Shown: positions 1-7,843 of the stretch, piece by piece
Numbering within the stretch: the first letter of the stretch is position 1
How the letters are laid out: each line of letters starts with the position of its first letter
DNA from: Porphyrobacter sp.
GTDB taxonomy: Bacteria > Pseudomonadota > Alphaproteobacteria > Sphingomonadales > Sphingomonadaceae
Reading direction: 5' to 3'
NCBI GenBank assembly: GCA_017744315.1
Contig: JAGIBN010000004.1
Location: 62,001-126,000 of the forward strand
Length of the DNA stretch: 64,000 nucleotides
Program-made: the position numbers and the translations under genes
Notes under the pieces: generated by a model
The model's database searches: none
Seen by the model: the letters and a program-made list of their open reading frames with translations, nothing else
What the model was told of the DNA's origin: nothing

Positions 1-334
1 CGATCTGGCCGTCGCCGGTCTGCACGTACATCGTGCCGTCGACCACGATCGGGTTGAACTGCGGCGCGGCGCCTTCGCCGGTCGGGAATTCCCACGCGAC
101 CTGCAGCTGCCCGACGTTGGCCGGGGTTATCTGGTCGAGCGCGGTGTACTGCGAGCTATCGGGCCCACCGAGGTACTGGTCCCAGCCGACGTAATCGAAC
201 GTCTCGTTGGCAAGCGCCGCCTGGCTGGCCGATCCGGCACCGGGCGTCTGGGCACAGGCAGCTAGCGAAAGGGCGAAAGCGGAGACGGCAAGCAGGTGGG
301 CGCGACGACGCGCGCGGCCGAAGGTGTTGAGCAT
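1..334 (-). CDS. PQQ-dependent dehydrogenase lipoprotein (3' end beyond window)
   Basis: Only the first 111 residues are in the window; the gene runs off the left edge. The visible protein starts with a charged n-region, a hydrophobic stretch and a lipobox ending LSLAAC, so it is probably an outer- or inner-membrane-anchored periplasmic lipoprotein. After residue 45 comes YLGGPDSSQYTALDQITPAN followed by VGQLQVAWEF, the first tryptophan-docking-type repeat of quinoprotein glucose/alcohol dehydrogenases (eight-bladed propellers that bind PQQ). Family members oxidise sugars or alcohols in the periplasm and pass electrons to quinone. It lies 50 bases downstream of the hydroquinone dioxygenase genes on the same strand. 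Substrate cannot be judged from this fragment. Confidence 0.8.
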   Translation of the reverse strand, partial: MLNTFGRARRRAHLLAVSAFALSLAACAQTPGAGSASQAALANETFDYVGWDQYLGGPDSSQYTALDQITPANVGQLQVAWEFPTGEGAAPQFNPIVVDGTMYVQTGDGQI

Positions 335-383
335 GGAACTCCCTGATTTCTTTCTATTTTGATTATTGGGGCAGTGGTTGGAT

Positions 384-1373
384 TCAGCCGAAATCGACCG
401 GGTAAGGCTTCAATTCGCCGGAGGCATAGCGCAATTCGAGCCCCGGTGTCCCGTTCTCCATCACCATCAGCATCGATCGCTTGGGGGAAAAGCCCTGGTG
501 GCGAATGTCGGCCGGCATCGCGCAGACGTCGCCCGCCTTCATCACGATCCGACCGCGCGGTGCGCCGCTGTCCTTGTCAGCGATCTGCCAGTGGATTTCG
601 TCGGTCAACTGGAAGAACCACTCGTTGCGGTCATTGCCGTGGATCACCGGCAGCATGTGTTCTTCACTGGTGACGCAGCAGATGCTGGCGCCAGTGATGG
701 CGGTGAACGAGGGGTTCCAGGTCACGTCAGCCCGCGCGATGTGGTCGAACAGGTTGATCGCGTGGAGCTGGCCTTCGAAGCCGGGCTCGCATTCGATGTC
801 GGGGTTGTCGAACTCCAGGTCGGCGAAGGCGCGGTTGATCGGGTGGCCGGTGGCGTCCGAACGGACCGGAGCGTCGCCCTCAAGCCCTAGCATGCGCGTG
901 GCGGGCCGGAACCCGCGCACCAGCGGGTCGGTGCGCTCGGTGGTCTTGGAACCGAGCGGCGAGCCGGTTTCGAGCGGCGCGCTCAGCGGGTCGTAGCCCT
1001 CGTTGATCCAGTTGCGGCTGATCGTCTCGAAGGCGTCCTTCACCACTTCGGCGGGGAAGGTCTCCAGGTGGTCGATGCCCTGGTCCTTGCACCCCTGGTC
1101 ATAGGCGCCGGCGAAGATGTCGACCGTGCCGTAGTGGTTGGTGGTGCCGAAGATGTCGTCGAAGAATATCCAGCCGTAGAAGAAGCCCCAGCCGATGTCC
1201 CGCACCATGGCGCGCAGGAAGCGGTCGATCTCTATGATGTGGCTGCCCTTGGGCCATTCGATGTGGGCGAAATACTCGTCGCGGCGGAAGGTGAACTGGC
1301 CGAGGCGGAAGCTGTCGTAGCCGGTGTCTGGATCGGTGCCGATGGCGACGACTTGGGAAGATTGCACGTCCAT
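384..1373 (-). CDS. hqdB: Hydroquinone 1,2-dioxygenase large subunit (HqdB/PnpD-like)
   Basis: Large, iron-binding subunit (329 aa, about 37 kDa) of the two-component Fe(II) dioxygenase that cleaves hydroquinone between C1 and C2 to 4-hydroxymuconic semialdehyde. The C-terminal cupin has HGNDRNEW (His245, Asn247, Glu251) and a later His292 in DIRHQGF. From memory, the Pseudomonas PnpD iron ligands are His256, Asn258, Glu262 and His303, which gives exactly the same spacing with a shift of eleven. Its length and its pairing with a 163-aa small subunit 12 bases upstream match known HqdAB/PnpCD/HapCD pairs. It probably takes part in degrading 4-nitrophenol-, alkylphenol-, bisphenol- or 4-hydroxyacetophenone-type compounds through hydroquinone. 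No maleylacetate reductase or semialdehyde dehydrogenase is seen on this side; they could lie beyond the left edge. Confidence 0.87.
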   Translation of the reverse strand: MDVQSSQVVAIGTDPDTGYDSFRLGQFTFRRDEYFAHIEWPKGSHIIEIDRFLRAMVRDIGWGFFYGWIFFDDIFGTTNHYGTVDIFAGAYDQGCKDQGIDHLETFPAEVVKDAFETISRNWINEGYDPLSAPLETGSPLGSKTTERTDPLVRGFRPATRMLGLEGDAPVRSDATGHPINRAFADLEFDNPDIECEPGFEGQLHAINLFDHIARADVTWNPSFTAITGASICCVTSEEHMLPVIHGNDRNEWFFQLTDEIHWQIADKDSGAPRGRIVMKAGDVCAMPADIRHQGFSPKRSMLMVMENGTPGLELRYASGELKPYPVDFG

Positions 1374-1385
1374 CGTTTCTCTCCC

Positions 1386-1877
1386 TCAGCTCAAGGTGCA
1401 GATTTCGGACCAGCGCTTGGTCGTGACCGGTCCGTCCATCGTCTGGACGATCACGACCCCGGGCTTGGCCGAGGTCAGCTGATAGGCCGCTCCTTTCGGC
1501 AAAAGCACCTGATGCCCGCGCCGTGCCGTTACCCGGCCCATCGTCGGGCCATTGGGCTTGGCGCCAAGCTGCGCCGCCCCGCCCCCGTGGCTCGGGACCT
1601 GGGCATCGGCCAGCTTGACGAAGTTGAAGGTCACTTCCCCGTCCATGACGATGGCGAACTCGTCATGCGGGGCGGCGTACCAGGGAGACTCGCCATCGAC
1701 CCGCATGACCTCGGCCACGTACTCGAGGTTCTGCGCCACCGCGGTGCGTTCGAACGGGGGACTGTGGCTCGCGACCTCGAACACGTTCGAGAACGCGTAT
1801 TTCCTAAGGTCGTCCTTTAGTTCGATCACACCTTTCTCGAAGGTGTTCAGCGAACTGACGTGCGTCTTGTAAGCCAC
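1386..1877 (-). CDS. hqdA: Hydroquinone 1,2-dioxygenase small subunit (HqdA/PnpC-like)
   Basis: A 163-aa (about 18 kDa) cupin protein, the size of the small subunit of two-subunit hydroquinone dioxygenases. It contains APHDEFAIVMDGEVTFNF and a second strand-rich block GHQVLLPKGAAYQL, which form a cupin fold without a full metal-ligand set. In the known enzyme the iron sits in the large subunit and the small one completes the heterotetramer. The stop lies 12 bases before the large-subunit ATG, and a purine-rich GGGAGAG ribosome site in that gap supports co-translation. Upstream is a 100-base gap after the anti-sigma-like gene, where a promoter could sit. Confidence 0.85.
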   Translation of the reverse strand: MAYKTHVSSLNTFEKGVIELKDDLRKYAFSNVFEVASHSPPFERTAVAQNLEYVAEVMRVDGESPWYAAPHDEFAIVMDGEVTFNFVKLADAQVPSHGGGAAQLGAKPNGPTMGRVTARRGHQVLLPKGAAYQLTSAKPGVVIVQTMDGPVTTKRWSEICTLS

Positions 1878-1978
1878 GACGCTATCCTCCCACGACTGTT
1901 ATGTTCTTGGGTCGTATCGAGGATGATAACACTGTCCGCATCGACGGCAACCGCTCGATTGGGTTACCAAATCGCCGG

Positions 1979-2674
1979 TCAGGGCATCCTGTCGGGTCGT
2001 GCAGGTGCGGTCGGTCGTGAAGACGCCGCGGCCATGCCCGAAGCCGACCCACCCCGCCCCGCGATGCCGGACCTGGCATAGCTGGGCTCAGGATCGAGAA
2101 CCGGGCCATAGACCGGAGCAGGCGTACCTTTATCCTTGAGGGCAAATTCGGCGACGTTCGCGCTTTGCCATTTTGACAGCGCCGGGTTCGTCTCGGCCGG
2201 CTCGACCGCCGGTGAGGCTTCGGCGAGCATGGTCGGCGTGCTCTCGCCAATCGGCTTTTGAACGGCGCTATGTTCGCGAACCGGCGTGCGGACCGCCACG
2301 GATGGCCGGGCGACCGTCGCCGGCGCCGCATCGACTTCGCTATCGATCGACGCCAGCGTTGCGGAAGGCGAATGGAGGCTCGGAGCGACAGTCTGCACCT
2401 CCGGGCTCGAAGGCCGCACGATCAGCGCGAGGACAAGACTGGCCGCGAGAGCTGCGCCGAACGGCAGGCTCGCTCGACGCCAGGAGCGTGTGGCAACTGC
2501 CGGCACGACAGCTTGCGGCACCGCAGGCCTGGCGAAATCGTCGTTCGAATACTGCGGCAAGTGCGCCGTCCGCACGACGATCCGGCGGGCGAGATCCTCT
2601 GGCACCGGCGGTTCGCTGCGCGAGGCCAGGAGTCGCGCCAGCGTTGACTCGAGGTTGTATTCCGCGGCGCTCAT
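1979..2674 (-). CDS. Membrane anti-sigma-like protein, partner of ECF sigma factor
   Basis: 231-aa protein with a cytoplasmic N-terminal part (about residues 1-65), one transmembrane segment (PFGAALAASLVLALIV) and an Ala/Pro/Ser-rich periplasmic part ending in a Gly/Arg/Pro-rich tail. The start ATG overlaps the stop of the sigma-factor gene (ATGA), so the two are translationally coupled. Single-pass proteins encoded directly behind ECF sigma factors are normally their anti-sigma factors. No zinc-binding HxxxCxxC motif is visible, so the assignment rests on topology and context. A longer reading frame upstream is just the overlap with the sigma gene in another frame. Confidence 0.6.
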   Translation of the reverse strand: MSAAEYNLESTLARLLASRSEPPVPEDLARRIVVRTAHLPQYSNDDFARPAVPQAVVPAVATRSWRRASLPFGAALAASLVLALIVRPSSPEVQTVAPSLHSPSATLASIDSEVDAAPATVARPSVAVRTPVREHSAVQKPIGESTPTMLAEASPAVEPAETNPALSKWQSANVAEFALKDKGTPAPVYGPVLDPEPSYARSGIAGRGGSASGMAAASSRPTAPARPDRMP

Positions 2675-3243
2675 GCGAGCAGCTCCAGGTCGCCGGGGGC
2701 AACACCCTCCAGCGACAGCATCGACCCCAGCTTCTGGCGGGCGCGGTGCAACAGGGATTCGAACGCCTTGATGTCCATCTGCAGAGCTTCTGCGGCCGCC
2801 TTGTTCGGGTAACCTTCGTAATAGGTCAGGACGATAGCGGCACGATGGTTGCCTGACAAAGCCCGAAGCGATGCTTCGATGACATCCTCGACCTGTCCCT
2901 GCTCGATGAGACGGTCGGCGGGAATGGCGGGATCGACCATTTCTGGCGGCTCGTCGCCGGACCAGCGTCCGCGCAGTCTGAGCCGGTCGAGACAAAGGTT
3001 CGTGCAGACCCGGCGCAGCCATGCGGGGAGCCCGCCGCCCGACGCCTTCCATTGTGGCGCGCTCTGCCACAAACGGGCAAAACTCTCCTGCGCGACGTCC
3101 TCGGCCTCGTACCGGTCATGGAGCATGCGCTGGGCGGCGCGGTAGACCGCGGGCACGTGCCGCTGAACGATCGCCGTGTAGGCAAAGACGTCACCCTGGG
3201 CGACACGCGCCATCAGGTCTTCGTCAGACGCATCTAAAGCCAT
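2671..3243 (-). CDS. ECF-type RNA polymerase sigma factor
   Basis: 190-aa protein with sigma region 2 (YEAEDVAQESFARLWQ, about residues 45-60, preceded by YTAIVQRHVPAVYRAAQRML) and region 4 (HRAAIVLTYYEGYPNKAAAE plus a helix-turn-helix ending in LLHRARQKL), with the acidic linker typical of ECF sigmas. I chose the ATG at 3243 (MALDASDEDL), which has AGGA about 8 bases upstream. The frame stays open to 3390 but the extra 49 residues have no family similarity. It is co-translated with the membrane anti-sigma-like protein. A large TonB-dependent receptor gene ends about 200 bases upstream, a frequent arrangement, but a strong hairpin between them suggests separate transcripts. Confidence 0.85.
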   Translation of the reverse strand: MALDASDEDLMARVAQGDVFAYTAIVQRHVPAVYRAAQRMLHDRYEAEDVAQESFARLWQSAPQWKASGGGLPAWLRRVCTNLCLDRLRLRGRWSGDEPPEMVDPAIPADRLIEQGQVEDVIEASLRALSGNHRAAIVLTYYEGYPNKAAAEALQMDIKAFESLLHRARQKLGSMLSLEGVAPGDLELLA

Positions 3244-3348
3244 TGGCCAGTCCTGGCAGTCCAAACAGGCCAGCGCGGCGACAAGGGGCGGCTGGCATTC
3301 GAAGTATGGCGCGCCGGACGGGGGCGTTGGGTAAAGAGTCCGCAAGCG

Positions 3349-3370
3349 GAGCGTAAATGTTTCGACAAGG
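3349..3370 (+). promoter_or_regulatory. 22-bp element shared with the 8744 site
   Basis: This stretch fits the core GCGTAAAKGTTTCGAMAAGG, preceded by GA, and matches 20 of 22 bases with 8744-8765. It lies about 105 bases upstream of the sigma-factor start, on the opposite strand. The near copy lies at a similar distance and in the same orientation upstream of the minus-strand response regulator. It could be a binding site for a common regulator or a promoter. Which one cannot be told from sequence alone. Confidence 0.4.
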
Positions 3371-3398
3371 TGGCGAAGGGTGCTGCTCATGCAGGGTT

Positions 3399-3428
3399 GA
3401 AGGGCCCTCCCACAGGGGAGAGCCCTTC
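3399..3428. terminator. Hairpin between TonB receptor and sigma gene
   Basis: GAAGGGC pairs with GCCCTTC and the stem continues inward through CTCCC/GGGAG, giving a strong GC-rich stem 11 bases after the receptor stop. The T-run (CTTTT) is on the plus-strand side, so on the minus strand it is a factor-assisted terminator or an mRNA 3'-end stabiliser rather than a textbook intrinsic terminator. Confidence 0.6.
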
Positions 3429-3439
3429 GACTTTTCGGC

Positions 3440-6400
3440 TCAGAAGCGCACGTTCGCGCCGATGTAGAACCGGCGACCGTTGGTGTCGTAGTAACCCGAC
3501 GAGAACGATCCGCCGCTGAGCTGCCCGGTGGTTTCCGGGCTGTCGTTGGCTGGGTCGTAGTTGGTCAGCGGCGGAGCCTTGTTGAACAGGTTCTCGATGC
3601 CGAACCGCAGGTTGACGTCTTCGGTCAGCGAGTAGTTCCCGTTGAAGTGGAACAGGTTGTAGGCAGGCGCACCGACCGTCGTGGTTGGCACCACCGCTTC
3701 GGTCGAGTCTTCCACCGACGGCAGGTGCTGCCACTGCAGACCAAGGCGGACCTTGCCCACCGAGTAGTTGAGGCTCGCCAGCAGTCGGTACTCATAGGCG
3801 CCCGCATTGAGGCCGTTCTCGGTAGTGCCGAAGGTGCCGACATAGTCGACCATCGGCAGGGTCGGCAGAGCCGCGCTCTTGTACTTCAGCAGGTAGTTGA
3901 AGTTGACGTTCGCGGTCAGTTGTCCCGGTCCGACATCCATGCCCCAGTCGATCTGGGTATCGATGCCCTGAACCTGGAACCGGCCGTTGTTGGTGTAGGT
4001 GATGAACACCGTCCCCTGCTGGCCGGTCTGGTTGCGTTCGATGTTCTGACAGAACTTGGTGTCAGCCGCTGCCGTAGCGTCGGTCAGCACCAGCGGGTTG
4101 AACGCCGGGTCGAGGCACTGCTGCAGAGCCGCGGCCACCGTCAGCGGAGCGATCGCGTCCTTCACCTTGATGTCAAACCAGTCGACCGACAGCCTCAAGC
4201 GCGACAGCGCCGGGCTCGCGAACGGCGAGTTGATGACGACGCCGGCCGTCCAGGTGTCGGCCTTTTCGGTGTCGAGGTCCGGATTGCCGACGAGGGTCGG
4301 CCAGGCGAACGAGAACGTCGAGGACGACTGGGTGCTGCCGTAGTACTGGGTCTTCGCGTTCGGATCGCCCGACCGGTCCATCAGGACTTCGCAGACGGCC
4401 CGCACCGCGTTGCCGTTGGCGTTAGCCGGGTTGGCCGACCACGACAGCGGGTTCGCCAGCGAGCAGGGATCGCCCGCCGTATTGACGCCGAAGGTCTCCT
4501 GCGACGACAGGTAAAGTTCGCCGATGTTCGGAGCCCGCTCTGCGCGGTTGTAACTGCCACGGAAGCGCAGCCAGTCGTTCACTTCCCAGTCGCCGAGCAG
4601 CTTGTAGGTGTAGCTGGTCCCGGTCGTGCTGTAGTTCGAGATACGGCCGCCCAATTCGAGGTTGAGCTGCTGGATGAACGGGATGTCGGCCAGTACCGGA
4701 ACCGACAACTCGCCGTAGACTTCCCGGACGTTGAACGCACCGAACGAGTCCGCGCTCGGGTAGATGCCGAGAGCCTGGTCGAGGAACGAGCTGCCCTGGC
4801 TGGTCAGCGTGTCGTTGATGAACTCATACTGCTGCTCGCGATAGGTCGCGCCGAACGCACCGCGGACATCGCCCGCCGGAAGCGTGAACAGCTTGCCCTG
4901 CGCGTTGACCTCCGCGATCGTCTGGACGAGCTCGGAACGGTTCTTCAGCTCACCCTTGATGGCATCGAGGCAGTCCTGCGAATAGCCGCCGTCGGGCACG
5001 ATGAAGAAGTTGAGCCCGCTGGTGCAGGTCGCCGTGCTGGCGCCGAAGCCGCCGTTCACCGCGTTGCCCGTGGCAGAGAACCCTTCGCCGAAGTTGCCCG
5101 AGTTCATGACCGTGCGCAGACGCTCGAGCGAGTAGATCCCGGTCTGCCGGGCGAAAGTCACCGACTCGCCGTGGCTGACGTAGGCTTCCCAGGTCCAGTC
5201 GGTACCTGGAACGCTGCCCTCAAGGCCGGCCAGCATGTTGTAGGTCGTGACGTCGGTGAACGTCTCGCGGTTGTCCGGCATCAGCGCGGTCATTTCGAAC
5301 TGCGCGTCAGGATCGGGCCTGCTGTTGAGCAGGGTCCACATGTCTTCCGGCAGCTGATCGTGATCGAGCTTGGTCGGATCGATGAACACGCTCCAGCCCG
5401 TGGTGATCGGGCCCGGTTCGTTGCGGGTATAAGTGCTCACGTCGCTGAAGAGCGCCTGGCCGAACACGCCGATCCAGTCGTTGATCTCGTAGTTACCGCG
5501 AGCGAAGAAGTTATACCGCTTGAGCGGCAGGATCAGGTACGAATCCGTGTTGTTCTGCGCCAGGGTCCCCGCGTTGGTGACCTTGTAGTTGAAGTTGTCG
5601 ACGTCCCCCGTGAAGCCTTCAAAGTAGGGGTAGTAGGTGTTGGCCGCACCGACCACGCCGAAGGTGTCGGTCCACGAACCGTTGACGAAGGCCGAACCGT
5701 CGGTGTTCGCGCGGACGGTGACGCCGCCGTAGTAGGGGAACGTCGAGTTCGGGAACATCGTGTTGAGGGCGGTCGGCAGGTTGGCATAGCCGAAGTTGAT
5801 GCCCGGCTGATCGATGAAGAACTGGGTTCCGCCGATGTTCGGGTCAGCCCACATGTCGCGGTACCAGCTGCGATCGCGCTGATAGCTGGCTTCGCGGGTG
5901 TTGAGCGACATCGCGATGCTGATGTTGCCGCGGCCGTCATCGAAGTCCGTGCCCATGATACCGGACAGCTGATATTCGAACCCGTCGGCTTCCTGCGTCA
6001 TGCCGGCCTGGGCATCGAGTTCGAGACCCTGGACGTTCTTCTTCAGGATGAAGTTGGTCACACCGGCGATAGCGTCGGCGCCGTAAGTCGCCGAAGCGCC
6101 GCCCGAGATGACCTCGACACGCTCGATAGCCGCGCTCGGGATCGTCGAAATGTCGACCACGCCCGAAGCGTTGCTCGGCGTGCTGCGGCGGCCGTCGAGA
6201 AGGATCACGTTGCGGTTGGCACCGATACCGCGGAGCGAAACGGTCGCCGCGCCGGGCGTGTTTGTCGCGGTCGGCTGGATGTCGCCGCCAGCGGTCGGCG
6301 TCTGTGCCGGCACGAACTGCGGCAGCTTGTTGAGGTTCACTTCGAGCGCGGCGGTCGACGAGTTCTGCAACAGAGCTTCGTCAACGGTAACCATCGGGCT

Positions 6401-6613
6401 CGGCGCCTCGAAATCCTGGCGCTGAATGCGCGAACCGGTGACGATGATCGCGTCATTGGTCGTGGCGCACGCAGGATTGTTCGGGGTGGCGTCGCAATCG
6501 ACGTCCTGCGCCATGGCGGTTTGCGATAGCGTCGACAGCATCGCGACCGACGCACAGGAGACGAACAGCCTCCGATACGCGCGCGGCGTTGGGTTTGGGG
6601 AACTTTGCCTCAT
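3440..6613 (-). CDS. TonB-dependent outer-membrane receptor (large sphingomonad type)
   Basis: 1057-aa receptor. Signal peptide of about 35 residues ends TAMA; a TonB-box-like stretch IIVTGSRI follows at about residues 54-61. The plug domain has SLRGIGANRNVILLDGRR and the sequence IERVEVISGGASATYGADAI; the rest is a 22-stranded barrel ending in RFYIGANVRF with a terminal Phe. The size and plug sequence fit the abundant sphingomonad receptors usually linked to carbohydrate or organic-nutrient uptake rather than to classical siderophores. Two Cys pairs in the N-terminal extension (CDATPNNPAC) may be disulphide-bonded. The substrate is unknown; neighbouring hydroquinone-degradation genes make an aromatic compound possible, but that is only inference. 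Confidence 0.9.
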   Translation of the reverse strand: MRQSSPNPTPRAYRRLFVSCASVAMLSTLSQTAMAQDVDCDATPNNPACATTNDAIIVTGSRIQRQDFEAPSPMVTVDEALLQNSSTAALEVNLNKLPQFVPAQTPTAGGDIQPTATNTPGAATVSLRGIGANRNVILLDGRRSTPSNASGVVDISTIPSAAIERVEVISGGASATYGADAIAGVTNFILKKNVQGLELDAQAGMTQEADGFEYQLSGIMGTDFDDGRGNISIAMSLNTREASYQRDRSWYRDMWADPNIGGTQFFIDQPGINFGYANLPTALNTMFPNSTFPYYGGVTVRANTDGSAFVNGSWTDTFGVVGAANTYYPYFEGFTGDVDNFNYKVTNAGTLAQNNTDSYLILPLKRYNFFARGNYEINDWIGVFGQALFSDVSTYTRNEPGPITTGWSVFIDPTKLDHDQLPEDMWTLLNSRPDPDAQFEMTALMPDNRETFTDVTTYNMLAGLEGSVPGTDWTWEAYVSHGESVTFARQTGIYSLERLRTVMNSGNFGEGFSATGNAVNGGFGASTATCTSGLNFFIVPDGGYSQDCLDAIKGELKNRSELVQTIAEVNAQGKLFTLPAGDVRGAFGATYREQQYEFINDTLTSQGSSFLDQALGIYPSADSFGAFNVREVYGELSVPVLADIPFIQQLNLELGGRISNYSTTGTSYTYKLLGDWEVNDWLRFRGSYNRAERAPNIGELYLSSQETFGVNTAGDPCSLANPLSWSANPANANGNAVRAVCEVLMDRSGDPNAKTQYYGSTQSSSTFSFAWPTLVGNPDLDTEKADTWTAGVVINSPFASPALSRLRLSVDWFDIKVKDAIAPLTVAAALQQCLDPAFNPLVLTDATAAADTKFCQNIERNQTGQQGTVFITYTNNGRFQVQGIDTQIDWGMDVGPGQLTANVNFNYLLKYKSAALPTLPMVDYVGTFGTTENGLNAGAYEYRLLASLNYSVGKVRLGLQWQHLPSVEDSTEAVVPTTTVGAPAYNLFHFNGNYSLTEDVNLRFGIENLFNKAPPLTNYDPANDSPETTGQLSGGSFSSGYYDTNGRRFYIGANVRF

Positions 6614-6659
6614 GTATGACTCCCAGTCTCTTGTTCTGATTCATTCGAATTCGCCTGGC

Positions 6660-6678
6660 ATCCCGACTGAATCGGGAT
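6660..6678. promoter_or_regulatory. Inverted repeat in TonB-receptor leader
   Basis: A perfect 7-bp inverted repeat, ATCCCGA-CTGAA-TCGGGAT, sits 47 bases upstream of the receptor start. The position suits either an operator or a small 5'-leader hairpin. No Fur-like core (AATCATT) is seen here, unlike the other two receptor operons. Confidence 0.3.
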
Positions 6679-6798
6679 TCCTCAGCCAAGCGAAGTCGCT
6701 CTCTGTGCGAACAACATTTCCGGGATTTTTCGCTGTTTAGCGCAATGTTCCCGAACTTGCCCCGCGCCGTAACAATTGGAAATGTGCGTGCCGGAACC

Positions 6799-7716
6799 TC
6801 AGCGGCCGCTCATCCGGACATGGCGGACCACGGGCATGGCATCGTCCGCATTGGCGCGACCGCGGACGTGGGCCGTGCGCCAGAAAAGGCTGTCGTTGCG
6901 CCGCACCAGATGCCCCCGGACCACGTGCATCCGCGGCTGCTTGCGGCCGCCGATGCCACTGCCCCCGCCCGCTTCGCCGTATCCGCCGATCCCGCCCAGC
7001 CGGAGCTCGACATGATCGAGCAGTTCGGGGCGGCCCGCCTTGGCCCGCTGCACGTTGAGCCGCTCGCGCGATACCTCGCGCTCTTCGAACGGCATGCGCG
7101 AGCCGAGCAGCACGAAGAACGCGAGCGTGCGGATCACATCGGTCCACAGCTCGTCGCCGCACAGGCTGGCCGCTTCGGGCAGGCCGTGATTGCCGAGGCG
7201 CGAAGCCCGGAAATATTCGGCCCAGCTTTCGTCGATGGCGAGTGCCAGGTGGCTCTTGAGCGCGCCGAACTCCTCGGGAAGAGCGCGCATGCCATAGAGG
7301 TGGCGCCCCTGCGCGCGGGTGAAGTTCAGCGGATTGTCGAAGTCGAACAGCACGACAGCCTGTGCCGCGTCGGCCTGGTCGGAGGTGCTCCAGAAAATCC
7401 GCAGGCTCCCCGAACGGCCATCAGGCTCAGCATTCACCAGGACACCGGCCTGCTCGCGAATGCTCGATTCCGACCATTCGAGCCAGACGTCCTCCATCGG
7501 CGCGCGCAAGGTGGGATTGCGGGGATCGAGCAGGTCCCCCCAGCGATCGACCAGTTCGTGACAAGCCGATCGCACATCGTCGAACATTACGTAACGTGTG
7601 GCACAGGCGCGGACGTCTTCAGCGAAAGCGCTTGCGCCCGGCAGCTTCCATTTCCTCCCGTGCAGGTCGAGTTCGAGTGGTGCCGAACAGATGGCAACCT
7701 TGTCCGAAAGATACAT
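6799..7716 (-). CDS. Conserved protein of unknown function with HxVRGHLVRR C-terminal motif
   Basis: 305 aa, soluble, with no signal peptide or membrane segment. The N-terminal two thirds are a mixed alpha/beta region with no motif I recognise. The C-terminus is distinctive: a Gly-rich linker (GGIGGYGEAGGGSGIGG) followed by PRMHVVRGHLVRRNDSLFWR and TAHVRG. This His/Arg/Gly block is, to my knowledge, a recurring C-terminal signature of unannotated phage-like and chromosomal proteins. No partner gene is coupled to it; the upstream neighbour is a response regulator about 130 bases away on the same strand. Start taken at ATG 7716. I do not assign a function. Confidence 0.75.
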   Translation of the reverse strand: MYLSDKVAICSAPLELDLHGRKWKLPGASAFAEDVRACATRYVMFDDVRSACHELVDRWGDLLDPRNPTLRAPMEDVWLEWSESSIREQAGVLVNAEPDGRSGSLRIFWSTSDQADAAQAVVLFDFDNPLNFTRAQGRHLYGMRALPEEFGALKSHLALAIDESWAEYFRASRLGNHGLPEAASLCGDELWTDVIRTLAFFVLLGSRMPFEEREVSRERLNVQRAKAGRPELLDHVELRLGGIGGYGEAGGGSGIGGRKQPRMHVVRGHLVRRNDSLFWRTAHVRGRANADDAMPVVRHVRMSGR

Positions 7717-7843
7717 CGCCGCTTGCTCCCAATGTTCGAAGCCGAACAGGAGCGTGGATGAACGCCGATTATGGTCTGCCGTTTTCCGGACTTTTCAGGA
7801 TTGTTGCGAAGCTCGAAACGTCGCGAATATTCGGTCGAGAGGC

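Noticed and set aside
3647..6529. Long plus-strand open frame (960 codons) opposite the TonB receptor
   Set aside because: It is the mirror of a high-GC receptor gene; the receptor has a signal peptide, plug and barrel, whereas this frame has no family character.
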